DNA from: Granulosicoccus sp045110515
GTDB taxonomy: Bacteria; Pseudomonadota; Gammaproteobacteria; Granulosicoccales; Granulosicoccaceae
Assembly (NCBI GenBank): GCA_045110515.1
Contig: JBGCGD010000014.1
Location: forward strand, 1 to 64,000
Reading direction: 5' to 3'
DNA length: 64,000 bases
The notes under the pieces are model-generated. The model searched no databases, had not been told where the DNA came from, and was given only the letters and a program-made list of their open reading frames with translations. Positions 9,027-18,348 of the stretch are shown one piece after another; the first letter of the stretch is position 1; each line of letters opens with the position of its first letter. Position numbers and translations under genes: made by a program.

Positions 9027-10105
9027 AAGCCTCCATTCAAGCAAAGCTTGAAAGCGTTAGCGAACGACACGAAGAAATTGCCGCCCTGCTCGGTGACCCT
9101 GACACAATCAATGATCAAAACAAATTTCGTTCGCTCTCAAAAGAGTATTCACAACTCGAACCGATAGTCACAGCTTTTGCAAATTATCGGCAAACCGCTG
9201 ATGACTTAGCCAGCGCACAGGAAATGGCCAACGACAGCGATGCCGATATGCGCGCTATGGCTAATGAAGAACTGCCTGCATTAACAGAGACTCTGGAAGG
9301 TCAGGAACTGGAACTTCAGACGCTGTTATTGCCCAGAGATCCGCGCGATGAAAACAATGCATTTTTAGAAATTCGAGCAGGCACCGGCGGTGATGAGGCA
9401 GCAATTTTTGCAGGTGATCTGCTGCGCATGTACGTTCGGTACGCCGAACTAAACAACTGGCGTAGTGAAATCATTAATGAGCGTGCGGGCGATCATGGTG
9501 GATACAAGGAGGTCGTCGTCCGTCTTATCGGTGAGCGAGTTTTCTCAAGGTTAAAGTTTGAGTCGGGTGCACATCGTGTTCAACGTGTACCCGAAACAGA
9601 ATCACAGGGGCGTGTCCATACATCCGCAGCGACGGTCGCTATACTGCCCGAGGTCGATCAAGTCGAAGAAATAGAAATCAATGCGGCCGATATTCGCGTA
9701 GATACCTTTCGTGCATCGGGTGCCGGTGGTCAGCACGTGAATAAAACGGATTCTGCTATTCGCTTAACACATATACCTACCGGGGTTGTTGTTGAATGCC
9801 AGGACGAAAGATCACAGCATAAGAATCGTGCAAAGGCGATGGCGTTGTTACAAGCCCGCCTACTGAACGCGGAAGTTAGTGCTCAACAAAGTGCTGAGTC
9901 TGAATCCAGGCGTCTTCAAGTGGGATCGGGAGACAGATCCGAGAGAATCCGTACCTATAATTTTCCGCAAGGCAGACTCACCGATCACCGTATCAACCTA
10001 ACGCTCTATAAACTAGACGACGTCATGACAGGTGGCCTGGGAGAGGTTATTGATCCGCTAATTGCCGAACATCAGGCACAACTTCTGGCAGAGTTCGGCG
10101 ACTGA
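9023..10105 (+). CDS. prfA: Peptide chain release factor 1
   Basis: Recognises UAA and UAG stop codons and triggers hydrolysis of the peptide. At 360 residues it matches the family. The universal GGQ is in ASGAGGQHVNKTDSA; the tripeptide anticodon region reads VPETESQGRVHTSAATV, with PET where E. coli RF1 has PAT. The GGQ glutamine is the substrate of PrmC, encoded next. The ATG overlaps the hemA stop by four bases, and the prfA stop overlaps the deduced CTG start of prmC in the same way. Confidence 0.97.
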   Translation: MKASIQAKLESVSERHEEIAALLGDPDTINDQNKFRSLSKEYSQLEPIVTAFANYRQTADDLASAQEMANDSDADMRAMANEELPALTETLEGQELELQTLLLPRDPRDENNAFLEIRAGTGGDEAAIFAGDLLRMYVRYAELNNWRSEIINERAGDHGGYKEVVVRLIGERVFSRLKFESGAHRVQRVPETESQGRVHTSAATVAILPEVDQVEEIEINAADIRVDTFRASGAGGQHVNKTDSAIRLTHIPTGVVVECQDERSQHKNRAKAMALLQARLLNAEVSAQQSAESESRRLQVGSGDRSERIRTYNFPQGRLTDHRINLTLYKLDDVMTGGLGEVIDPLIAEHQAQLLAEFGD

Positions 10106-10956
10106 ACACCATCAAACAATGGGGCCTCGTTGCAGCACGAAAGCTTGCAGCAAACGTTGACCCTGACACATCAAGACTTGATGCTGAACTGCTGATTGAA
10201 CATGTCACCGGCCACAGCCGAACGTACCAGTTCGCGCATCCGGAAGCGTTATTAACTGACAGTGATATCGACGCCTTAGAAGCGCTGTTAAACCGGCGCC
10301 TCGATGGGGAGCCCATTGCCTACTTGACGGGTACCCGGGAGTTTTGGTCTCTACCGTTAACTGTAGCGCCAGGTGTTCTTGTTCCGCGACCAGATACCGA
10401 GACGCTAGTCGACAAAGCATTAGCGCTTATATCAACAGCACCTCCGGGCTGTATTGTCGAGCTAGGCACGGGGAGTGCTGCGATCGCTTTAGCGTTGGCT
10501 CAAGAGATATCTGACAGAACCATACTGGCCATTGAAAGGGACCCTAAAGCGTTGTCCGTTGCGCGTATTAACGTTGAACGATTTGGTCATGGCCGAGTAC
10601 AGCTTGTTCAGGGAAACTGGCTTGAGTCCATTGGCAATCAGAGCGCTGCTATGATAATCAGCAACCCACCCTACCTGACTGATGACGACGAGCATCTTCC
10701 TACCCTAGTTCACGAACCTTACAACGCACTGGTGAGTGGTCCGAACGGACTAGAGGATCTTGATAGCATCATCCAAACAGCTAAACGTGCAGGCATTCCG
10801 GGTTCGGCCGTCTTGTTAGAACACGGCTTCGAGCAAGCAGCATCAGTTCGCTCACTCATGCATCTGCATGGCTATGACAGTATCGAGTCAGATCGTGATC
10901 TAGCGAATCATGAGAGAATCACTTACGGCACACTAACTAACACTCAGTCGATATGA
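10102..10956 (+). CDS. prmC: Release factor glutamine methyltransferase, apparent CTG start
   Basis: Methylates the GGQ glutamine of release factors. The catalytic domain has the SAM-binding VELGTGSAAIALALA and the NPPY signature in SNPPYLTDDDEHLP. The first conventional start in frame, TTG at 10324, would delete the N-terminal helical domain, yet the frame upstream encodes it clearly: RLDAELLIEHVTGHSRTYQF and RRLDGEPIAYLTGTREFW match the family. Between the preceding in-frame stop near 10051 and 10324 there is no ATG, GTG or TTG. CTG at 10102 overlaps the prfA stop as CTGA, mirroring the ATGA junctions on both sides, and gives 284 residues. ATC at 10111 is a less likely alternative. Confidence 0.9.
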   Translation: MNTIKQWGLVAARKLAANVDPDTSRLDAELLIEHVTGHSRTYQFAHPEALLTDSDIDALEALLNRRLDGEPIAYLTGTREFWSLPLTVAPGVLVPRPDTETLVDKALALISTAPPGCIVELGTGSAAIALALAQEISDRTILAIERDPKALSVARINVERFGHGRVQLVQGNWLESIGNQSAAMIISNPPYLTDDDEHLPTLVHEPYNALVSGPNGLEDLDSIIQTAKRAGIPGSAVLLEHGFEQAASVRSLMHLHGYDSIESDRDLANHERITYGTLTNTQSI

Positions 10957-12470
10957 AAGCGGCCAAAGGCAACAATAGCTCTGTTTATGCAGCCATTGAT
11001 CTGGGCTCCAATAGTTTTCACATGATGATTGCCGAGCCAGAAGGAAGCTCGATCCGAAAAATTGACAGTTTGAGAATGCCGACACGTTTAGGCGCAGGGT
11101 TGGATAAACATAAGCGATTGCGACCGGAAACAGAAGCCAACGCTCTGGATGCGCTAGCGCAGTATGCAGAGCGTCTCAGAGATGTTCCCACTAATAACAT
11201 CAGAGTCGTTGGTACAAACACGCTGCGCCGTGCCAAGAAGCGCGACCACTTTATGAGCGAAGCCAAGCGGCTTTTAGGCAAACCCATCGACATTATTTCC
11301 GGCCGCGAGGAAGCCCGCTTAATCTATTCAGCCGTTTCCCACACCTATCCAAATTCGAACCAGCGACGGCTCATCATTGATATTGGTGGCGGCAGCACCG
11401 AACTGGCCATTGGAAAAGGTAAACATCCGACACTGATGGAAAGTGTCAACATGGGTTGCGTGAGTTATACCCACCGCTTCTTGAATAGCGATGAAGGCAT
11501 CACGGCAGCGACAATGAAACAGGCGACCATGGAAGCCGAACTTGAATTGCAGCCTTTAGTGGTCACGTATAAACAGTTTGGTTGGGATGAAGTGATCGGT
11601 TGTTCCGGCACCATAAAAGCCGCAGCACGCATGCTAGCAGAAATTTCTATAAGCGACGGCACCATCACCCGAGACGGATTACGTCAACTGGCCCGCCGAA
11701 TCGTTAAAGCCGGGAACGTCCATAGTTTGGGTCTTAGTAGTATCAGTCCGAGTCGAACTCAGGTCATAGCCGGAGGGATTGCGGTGCTGAGGGCCATCAT
11801 GAGAACGCTCGACATTAAACGTATAACGGCAAGTCAGGTAGCGCTTCGCGAAGGTTTGATTTACGACATGCTGGGCAAAGCTGAACACATCGATATTCAA
11901 AGTCAAACCATTGCAAATTTGACGTCCCGGTATTCCATCGATATTCGTCAAGCCACTCGCGTAGAGACAACGGCTAAAAAGCTATTTAAACAAGTACAAA
12001 AAAGTTGGAAACTCGACCCTGACACCGATCTTGAGCTACTCACCTGGGCTGCAAAACTTCATGAACTCGGTATGGGGGTTGCCCATACTCAATACCATAA
12101 GCATGGCGCGTATATCATCGAGAATTCTGATTTACTCGGTTTTACTCAAACGGAACAAAACGCCCTTGCATTGCTGGTGCGTTACCACCGACGTAAAATT
12201 GAACTCGAGGTGTTTGATACGCTGCCTGAGAACGAGCGCACTCGCCTGTCGTTATTGCTCGGCATATTAAGGTTGTCAGCGTTATTGCATAGGGGGCGCT
12301 ACGATGACCCCATGGATGATTTAACCATTGCTGTAAAGCAGGAGCAAATCACCTTACTTGCGCCACAATCGTGGTTGGACGAGCACCCGCTAACCTATGC
12401 TGAAATTATTGCCGAAGCTGAAAGACTGACGCACGTTAACATCAAGCTTAAAACTGAAAAAGCTCGTTAA
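10953..12470 (+). CDS. ppx: Exopolyphosphatase (Ppx/GppA family)
   Basis: Degrades long-chain polyphosphate to phosphate. The 505-residue product has the family start AAIDLGSNSFHMMIAE, a second phosphate loop IIDIGGGSTELAIG, and a C-terminal HD-type domain (LAAKLHELGMGV-like segment, read as WAAKLHELGMGVAHTQYHKH). That C-terminal half points to Ppx more than GppA, and the convergent ppk1 gene 26 bp away supports it. The ATG overlaps the prmC stop (ATGA), so it is coupled to the hemA-prfA-prmC series. Confidence 0.92.
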   Translation: MKAAKGNNSSVYAAIDLGSNSFHMMIAEPEGSSIRKIDSLRMPTRLGAGLDKHKRLRPETEANALDALAQYAERLRDVPTNNIRVVGTNTLRRAKKRDHFMSEAKRLLGKPIDIISGREEARLIYSAVSHTYPNSNQRRLIIDIGGGSTELAIGKGKHPTLMESVNMGCVSYTHRFLNSDEGITAATMKQATMEAELELQPLVVTYKQFGWDEVIGCSGTIKAAARMLAEISISDGTITRDGLRQLARRIVKAGNVHSLGLSSISPSRTQVIAGGIAVLRAIMRTLDIKRITASQVALREGLIYDMLGKAEHIDIQSQTIANLTSRYSIDIRQATRVETTAKKLFKQVQKSWKLDPDTDLELLTWAAKLHELGMGVAHTQYHKHGAYIIENSDLLGFTQTEQNALALLVRYHRRKIELEVFDTLPENERTRLSLLLGILRLSALLHRGRYDDPMDDLTIAVKQEQITLLAPQSWLDEHPLTYAEIIAEAERLTHVNIKLKTEKAR

Positions 12471-12477
12471 CCGTTGT

Positions 12478-12497
12478 ATTGGAGTTTGCACTCCAAT
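12478..12497. terminator. Hairpin between convergent ppx and ppk1
   Basis: ATTGGAGT, loop TTGC, ACTCCAAT: a perfect 8-bp stem exactly between the two convergent stop codons. There is no T tract on either side, so it may be a transcript-end stabiliser or a weak bidirectional terminator. Confidence 0.4.
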
Positions 12498-14620
12498 TAG
12501 TGATCGTATGAACGCCCACTGTATCGGTTTATCAGAAACTGCTGAGCACTGAATCGCTCTTTGTCCGCCTCTATACGATGGTAACGACCATCTGCCTTCA
12601 ATTGCCAAGCGAACGTATTGTCTTTGAGATAAACATCCAGGCACTCTTCTTTGACTCTACTTAACGCAGCACCTTCAAGTGGCACCGCAATTTCCACCCG
12701 ATTGAAAAAATTCCGGGGCATCCAGTCAGCGCTACTGACATACAACTTTTGCTTGCCGTCGTTCTTAAACCAGAAGACTCGCGAGTGCTCTAAAAAACGT
12801 CCAAGAACGGACACAACCCGAATATTTTCGGAAAGCCCAGGCACGCCGGGTTTGAGCATACAAATTCCACGGACAATTAACTCGATTTTGACACCAACAG
12901 AAGAAGCCTCGTACAGCGCTTCTATAACACCCGGATCCACCAGGGAATTCATACGAGCAACAATATGCCCTTTGCCATTGTTCTTAGCGACACTCGCTTC
13001 GTGGGCTATTCGTTTTAGGATAAACGAATGTAATTTGAACGGTGCTTGGTACAACTGCTTTAAATTCAGCGTTTGGCCCAAGCCTGTCAGCTGGGTGAAT
13101 ACTCGATGCACATCTTCGGTGATAGCCTTATCTTTTGTCAGCATGCTGATATCTGTATAGGCTCTCGCAGTGGTTGCGTGATAGTTGCCTGTGCCAACAT
13201 GAACATACTTAACGAGTTTGTTTTTCTCCCGCCTGACAACCAGCAACATCTTTGCATGGGTTTTGAAACCCACCACACCATACACAACTTGAATACCCGA
13301 TTCCTGTAGTCGCGTTGCCAGCTCTATATTCGCGGCCTCGTCAAACCGTGCGCGTAGTTCAATGACAACCGTCACATCTTTTCCGGCACGTGAGGCTTCC
13401 ATTAATGCACTGACAAACAGAGACTCATGGCCGGTTCTATACAAGGTCTGTTTTATTGCCAACACATCAGGATCGGCGGCGGCTTGTTTTACCAAATCTA
13501 TAACCGGGACATAAGACTCATACGGATGATGAAATAAGATGGGTGAACGCTGAGCAATATTGTCAAAAATACTCATGCCAGATTCGTACGCTGGGGCAAC
13601 CTCTGGTGTGAAAGACGGAAACTTTAAATCCGGCCGGTCTATTTCATCGGGTATGGATAGCAGCCGATTTAAGTTTACCGGGCCATCAACGTGATAAACA
13701 TCATCAGGGTCGAGCCGGAACTGCCTTTGTAAATAACGCACAATTCTGTTTGGCGTATTGGCCGCGACTTCTAATCGTACAGCCTGCCCAAAGTTACGCT
13801 GCACTAATTCAGTTTCTAATGCTCTGCGTAAATTGGCTACCTCCTCTTCGGAAACGTAAAGGTCGCTATTGCGTGTGACTTTAAATTGATACACGCCCAC
13901 AGGGTTCATACCGTTAAACAACGAACCTATTTGGGAATGAATAATGGACGATAAAAAGACAAAACCATCACGGACACCGCAAATCTCAGACGGTATGCGA
14001 ACCACCCTGGGTAATGATCGTGGCGCACGCACAAGCGCAAAACCGGAATCCCGCCCAAAGGCATCGACACCACGTAAATCAATAATGAAACTCAAGCTCT
14101 TGTTGGTCAGGCGCGGAAACGGGTGAGCTGGATCCAACCCCAACGGGCTTAACACCGGAGCTATATTGTTAACAAAAAACTCCTTTACCCACTCGCTGAT
14201 GGCGGTGCTCCAACTTTCACGTCGGAAAAAACGGATATCTTGCCCTGCTAGCTCTGGGATAAGCACATCATTTAACAGTTGATACTGCTTCGCGACCAAA
14301 GAATGCGTTTCTTGATTGATAGCAATCATCTCCTGAACGGGAGACAAGCCATCAATTCCCGCAGACTCCAAACCACCTTGTATCTTTTGCTTAAGCCCGG
14401 CAACGCGGATCTCAAAGAATTCATCAAGATTACTGGACGATATACACAAGAAGCGTAGCCGTTCTAATAGCGGTACTTGTGGGTCGCTCGCCAGAGCCAA
14501 AACGCGTTCATCGAAAGCAAGAAAGCTTAACTCTCGATTGGCCAGAGGCAAACCAGGTTTATGCTTGAATGCTCCGCGCTCAGGTAGCATGGAATCATTT
14601 CGTCCTTTACGCTCACTCAC
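12497..14620 (-). CDS. ppk1: Polyphosphate kinase 1
   Basis: Membrane-associated enzyme that polymerises the gamma phosphate of ATP into polyphosphate. The 707-residue product contains the N-terminal NRELSFLAFDERVL, the first catalytic histidine in VVGFKTHAKMLLVVRRE, the second conserved His motif HVGTGNYHATTARAYTD, and the C-terminal phospholipase-D-like half. Start is a GTG at 14620 with GGAGAA seven bases upstream, overlapping the acpH stop by eight bases. Convergent with ppx: synthesis and breakdown of polyphosphate face each other. Confidence 0.96.
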   Translation of the reverse strand: MSERKGRNDSMLPERGAFKHKPGLPLANRELSFLAFDERVLALASDPQVPLLERLRFLCISSSNLDEFFEIRVAGLKQKIQGGLESAGIDGLSPVQEMIAINQETHSLVAKQYQLLNDVLIPELAGQDIRFFRRESWSTAISEWVKEFFVNNIAPVLSPLGLDPAHPFPRLTNKSLSFIIDLRGVDAFGRDSGFALVRAPRSLPRVVRIPSEICGVRDGFVFLSSIIHSQIGSLFNGMNPVGVYQFKVTRNSDLYVSEEEVANLRRALETELVQRNFGQAVRLEVAANTPNRIVRYLQRQFRLDPDDVYHVDGPVNLNRLLSIPDEIDRPDLKFPSFTPEVAPAYESGMSIFDNIAQRSPILFHHPYESYVPVIDLVKQAAADPDVLAIKQTLYRTGHESLFVSALMEASRAGKDVTVVIELRARFDEAANIELATRLQESGIQVVYGVVGFKTHAKMLLVVRREKNKLVKYVHVGTGNYHATTARAYTDISMLTKDKAITEDVHRVFTQLTGLGQTLNLKQLYQAPFKLHSFILKRIAHEASVAKNNGKGHIVARMNSLVDPGVIEALYEASSVGVKIELIVRGICMLKPGVPGLSENIRVVSVLGRFLEHSRVFWFKNDGKQKLYVSSADWMPRNFFNRVEIAVPLEGAALSRVKEECLDVYLKDNTFAWQLKADGRYHRIEADKERFSAQQFLINRYSGRSYDH

Positions 14621-15224
14621 CCGACTGTTCTCCTGTCAACGGATTGTTTGCTAGGTAGTCAACGGCTGCTTGATTAAGCTTCGGATAAAAACCGACAAAA
14701 CTATCATGTAGTGATTCCGTTAAGACTTTCAACTGCATTTGATTCATCGCAAGCGGTGAAAACTTAGGGGAGCGCTTGGATAAACGTAATAAGGTGTACT
14801 CAATAGACGGTAAAAACCGGTTATTAATCAGAATATCGTGTTCTTCCAAAGCATCCATGAACCGTTTGAGTGAATCGGGCAATATGGGTTCGTGAAAACG
14901 TAGGCTGCTATGGACGTTTTGGGCGTGTTCACTCAGAGAAACATCACTAACCTGCTCCCAATGATTCGCCAGAAAATGATCGAACAGAACGTCGACGACG
15001 ATACCGCTGAATCGCCGGGGTAGATCAGTCATTGCCTGCCGACTACGCAGAAGGGGTTCGTAGGTGTCCGCATATCGGTCTAGGTACCGATGTAGGCGAA
15101 TCCCGCGCTCAATCCCAGCCGGAAATCGTGATAAATCTCTGCCGCGTACAAAATCACCGCAAAACTGGCCAGCGACCAGCGAACTATCATCAAAACCCAA
15201 CAGTGAGTGGGCAAGGAAATTCAT
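14613..15224 (-). CDS. acpH: ACP phosphodiesterase (AcpH/YajB family)
   Basis: Probably removes the 4'-phosphopantetheine group from holo-acyl carrier protein. The 203-residue product has the family N-terminus MNFLAHSLLGFDD, the QFCGDFVRGRDLSRFP segment, and the HRYLDRYAD and VDVLFDHFLANHW motifs whose His and Asp residues belong to the HD-like metal site. Length equals E. coli AcpH. It precedes and overlaps ppk1, and its start is about 20-30 bp from the divergent moeB start, so both promoters must share very little space. Confidence 0.88.
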   Translation of the reverse strand: MNFLAHSLLGFDDSSLVAGQFCGDFVRGRDLSRFPAGIERGIRLHRYLDRYADTYEPLLRSRQAMTDLPRRFSGIVVDVLFDHFLANHWEQVSDVSLSEHAQNVHSSLRFHEPILPDSLKRFMDALEEHDILINNRFLPSIEYTLLRLSKRSPKFSPLAMNQMQLKVLTESLHDSFVGFYPKLNQAAVDYLANNPLTGEQSGE

Positions 15225-15245
15225 GCCAGAACTCCAGAAAACGTT

Positions 15246-16007
15246 ATGCTACCGATTATGGACCTGACACCCGATAAGCGATATAGCCGTCACACCAATC
15301 TTCCACAGATTGGGGAACTTGGACAATCAAAAATAGCTCAGAGTCACGCGCTTGTCATCGGGCTGGGTGGTTTGGGCTCACCGGCAGCACTGTATTTAGC
15401 GGCTGCCGGTGTCGGTAAATTGAGCTTTGCTGACTTTGATACCGTAGAAATCTCTAACCTGCAACGTCAGGTGGCTCATACCACAGAGCGCGTTGGGGAA
15501 TTGAAAACGCTCTCTGCAAAGACTGCTTGTTTGCAGATAAACCCGGAGTGCAGTATAGACGCCATCAATTATGCACTGGACGAGAACGACCTAGAGGCCC
15601 TAATACCCACCTGCACAGTCGTATTGGATTGTAGCGATAACTTCCCTACCCGTTTTGCCGTCAACGAAGCCTGTGTAAAACATAAAGTGCCGTTAGTCAG
15701 CGGCGCTGCTATCCGTTTCGATGGTCAAATAAGCGTATATGACTCCAGACAAAACGACTCACCCTGCTATCGTTGCCTGCACGGTGAAGGTAACAACAGC
15801 ATCGACACTTGCGCACAGGCAGGCATATTGGGCCCGGTGGTCGGCATGGTCGGATGCGTGCAGGCTATAGAGGCCCTCAAACTCATGGCTGGTATTGGCG
15901 ACAGCCTAGCCGGTCGATTAATTCTTTTCGATGGCCTGTCTATGGATTGGAACGAAGTGAAACTTCGTAAAAATCCCGAGTGCCCGGTGTGTGGAGCTGC
16001 CTCCTAG
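15246..16007 (+). CDS. moeB: Molybdopterin-synthase adenylyltransferase (ThiF/MoeB family)
   Basis: E1-like enzyme that adenylates the C-terminal glycine of a ubiquitin-fold sulfur carrier such as MoaD or ThiS. From the ATG at 15246 it has 253 residues, with RYSRHTNLPQIGELGQ at the start, the nucleotide loop VIGLGGLGSPAALYLAAAG, and two zinc-binding pairs, CYRC in the middle and CPVC at the C-terminus. An ATG at 15258 is an equal alternative; a GTG at 15207 is unlikely because it would overlap acpH. In Pseudomonas moeB follows prmC directly; here ppx, ppk1 and acpH stand between them. Confidence 0.9.
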   Translation: MLPIMDLTPDKRYSRHTNLPQIGELGQSKIAQSHALVIGLGGLGSPAALYLAAAGVGKLSFADFDTVEISNLQRQVAHTTERVGELKTLSAKTACLQINPECSIDAINYALDENDLEALIPTCTVVLDCSDNFPTRFAVNEACVKHKVPLVSGAAIRFDGQISVYDSRQNDSPCYRCLHGEGNNSIDTCAQAGILGPVVGMVGCVQAIEALKLMAGIGDSLAGRLILFDGLSMDWNEVKLRKNPECPVCGAAS

Positions 16008-16044
16008 GACTGTCTGAAGGCGTGAAACTACCTTTTGTAGAGCA

Positions 16045-16073
16045 GCTACCCCGAGTTGTCACTCGAAGGTAGC
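16045..16073. terminator. Hairpin between convergent moeB and GH16 genes
   Basis: GCTACC pairs with GGTAGC and, inside, CGAGT with ACTCG around a TGTC loop; a small bulge separates the stems. It fills the 78-bp gap between two convergent stop codons. No T run follows, so termination is only likely, not shown. Confidence 0.45.
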
Positions 16074-16085
16074 CACCTATACACT

Positions 16086-18194
16086 TTAGCGACCGAATGT
16101 TGCGGTGCTTGTGTACTCATCACGCTGATAGACGCGGATGTAATCAGCTTCAAATTGAATCGGAAATGATTCAGTATCGGTGACATCGGGCGTCGGTGCC
16201 CATGCGCTACCCGCTACCAGGTAATTAACAATATTCATTGGCTGACGGGACACCTGCGGTCCAAACAATCGTTTGACTTCAACACCATTGATATACCAAA
16301 TAACTAGCTGAGGCTCCCAGAGAACGCCAAACGTGTGCCACTCGTTGTTGTCCGCATAGGTTCCTCCGTCTGGCTTTTCAAAGGCCATGGTTGGCGCACT
16401 GCGAGTAATCCCGGTGTTAGGGTCACCAAAGTGATACGTTTGAAACGCATCTTCATCACCGAACGGGTTTTCACCCAGATATTCGATAATGTCGATTTCA
16501 GGCGCATGGTAGTTAACACCCGTACCTGCATAGCGGTGATATAGATAGAAACTAGACAACGCACCTTTGACCCCACTGACTTTAAAACGTCCTTCTGTGT
16601 AACCGTAGATAAATTGAAATTTATCGTGGCTAGACAATGCACCAGACAGGAATTCACATCGGTCCAGCCCTGTCGGGTCAGCTTCATTGCAAACCGCAGG
16701 CAGCTCGCTACGCAAGTCATCCGGTACCGGTATCGCATTAATAACCATCGATTCACCAGTAAACGTGAACGGGTCATAACCAAAGTCTGGATTCTCCTGG
16801 GTATTGACGAAGTACTGCTGTTCGCCATTGATAATTCTAGAATCTCCCCAGGTTAAACCCGTGTTCCATTTAGAGGAATCAATGCTATCGCCGTTAAACT
16901 CATCGGAGAATACTAGCGAGAAGTCGTCCAACCAGTTAGCTGTTTGAGACAATGCAGTATCGTTAGCAAACGTATCATTCTCAGGTTTGTAAAAATCGCG
17001 ATAAGCTGGAACCGGTGCATCTTGATTGAGCAAATACGTAATGGATAGCGGCTCAGATGCAGCTGATTCTGCACCTACGTTATCTACTGCAGTCACTTCG
17101 TAAGTGTAGGTTTGTCCTGGTACCGGCTGGTTTGATGAACACTGATGCACCAAGGTGTCAAAGCGCGTGAAATTACAATCGATAAACGATGTTGTCTCCC
17201 AGTACTTTTCAATCTCTGCTCGAGTCCCCGCGCTTGGATGCGGCTCATCAGGACGTATTCGGTAAATAACACCATCGCTGCGGTAAATATTGTATTGCAC
17301 AACATTCCCATCGTCATTAGAAGGCGCCCAACTAAATTCCGCCCAATTGTTTGAGACTAAATCGAGTCTTAAGTTCTTAGGCTGGGTTGGCGCACCACCG
17401 GCAACAGCTGATTCGTCGTCAATCTCTAAGAAAGAACCGAATGGATCACTTGGATTTGGAGACGCTATGGGTTCGACATACGGCTCTCCACCCACCTGGA
17501 TGCCATCAAAGCGTGTTCCGGTCGAGAGATTAATCACGTTATAGGTACCGTCTTCAACATCACAAAAAAGACCGCCCTGACAAATTTCGTTAAACGTGTC
17601 AGCGTTTTGTACCTGATACCAACCATCGTCCGGCCAACTGATTCTTGATCCATTAACACTCACTTGGTTCGGAACAGTTGTGGGCGGCTCATTGGGTGGC
17701 GTAGGTTCACCGTTGTTCTCTACTACTACGGAGTCATAACGTATGCCGGTCGAATGATTGATAACAATGTAGGTTCCATCTTCAACATCACAGGAAAGTC
17801 CGCCTTCGCAAATAGTGTTGAAGGTGTTTGAATCCTGAACCTGATACCAACCATCGTCTGGCCAGCTGATTACACTTCCAGTGATTGTCAGCGGTGATCC
17901 GCCTGCGACGACAACAATGTTTGAAAACCGCTCACCGGTGCTATGGTTGATAACGATATACGTACCCGCATCAACCACGCATGATCGCCCGCCTTCGCAC
18001 ACGCTTACATAAGTGCTGGCATTTTGTACCTGATACCAACCGTCATCAGGCCATGAAATTTCATTACCATCCACACTGGGTGCAGCCAACGCCTGCCCCA
18101 TCGCGATGGGCGTTAGGCAAACTGTTAACAGAGCCTGCGCAAAAAAGCGCCACTTTTTTCCTGAAGGATCGTACACCCGGCAATTCGAGGTCAT
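16086..18194 (-). CDS. Secreted glycoside hydrolase family 16 protein with three WPDDGWYQVQ repeats
   Basis: A 702-residue exported protein. Residues 1-38 form a signal peptide. Three copies of a ~45-residue repeat follow, beginning at residues 46, 109 and 185, each with ISWPDDGWYQVQ, two cysteines six apart (66/72, 129/135, 205/211) and a GTYxVINxSTG segment. A fibronectin type III-like domain spans about 270-390. The C-terminal ~290 residues are GH16, with the catalytic signature EIDIIE at 566-571 (nucleophile and acid/base glutamates) and a late FEADYIRVYQ strand. GH16 enzymes cut beta-1,3/1,4-glucans or marine galactans; the substrate cannot be read from this. The repeats may bind carbohydrate (inference). 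Transcribed alone. Confidence 0.9.
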   Translation of the reverse strand: MTSNCRVYDPSGKKWRFFAQALLTVCLTPIAMGQALAAPSVDGNEISWPDDGWYQVQNASTYVSVCEGGRSCVVDAGTYIVINHSTGERFSNIVVVAGGSPLTITGSVISWPDDGWYQVQDSNTFNTICEGGLSCDVEDGTYIVINHSTGIRYDSVVVENNGEPTPPNEPPTTVPNQVSVNGSRISWPDDGWYQVQNADTFNEICQGGLFCDVEDGTYNVINLSTGTRFDGIQVGGEPYVEPIASPNPSDPFGSFLEIDDESAVAGGAPTQPKNLRLDLVSNNWAEFSWAPSNDDGNVVQYNIYRSDGVIYRIRPDEPHPSAGTRAEIEKYWETTSFIDCNFTRFDTLVHQCSSNQPVPGQTYTYEVTAVDNVGAESAASEPLSITYLLNQDAPVPAYRDFYKPENDTFANDTALSQTANWLDDFSLVFSDEFNGDSIDSSKWNTGLTWGDSRIINGEQQYFVNTQENPDFGYDPFTFTGESMVINAIPVPDDLRSELPAVCNEADPTGLDRCEFLSGALSSHDKFQFIYGYTEGRFKVSGVKGALSSFYLYHRYAGTGVNYHAPEIDIIEYLGENPFGDEDAFQTYHFGDPNTGITRSAPTMAFEKPDGGTYADNNEWHTFGVLWEPQLVIWYINGVEVKRLFGPQVSRQPMNIVNYLVAGSAWAPTPDVTDTESFPIQFEADYIRVYQRDEYTSTATFGR

Positions 18195-18348
18195 GTTTAT
18201 CCATAATGAGATCAGTTAGTGTCTCAGTATAACGAGCTAAAAAAGCTATGCCTGCCGCCGATCCGCGAATGCAGGCGTACTATTACCAAAATGAATGGAA
18301 AAAGGTGATGAATCGCACTGAAAGCGGACTTATGTCACTTTATCCACT

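Noticed and set aside
10324..10956. A short prmC starting at TTG 10324
   Set aside because: This would drop the conserved N-terminal release-factor-binding domain that is clearly encoded upstream.
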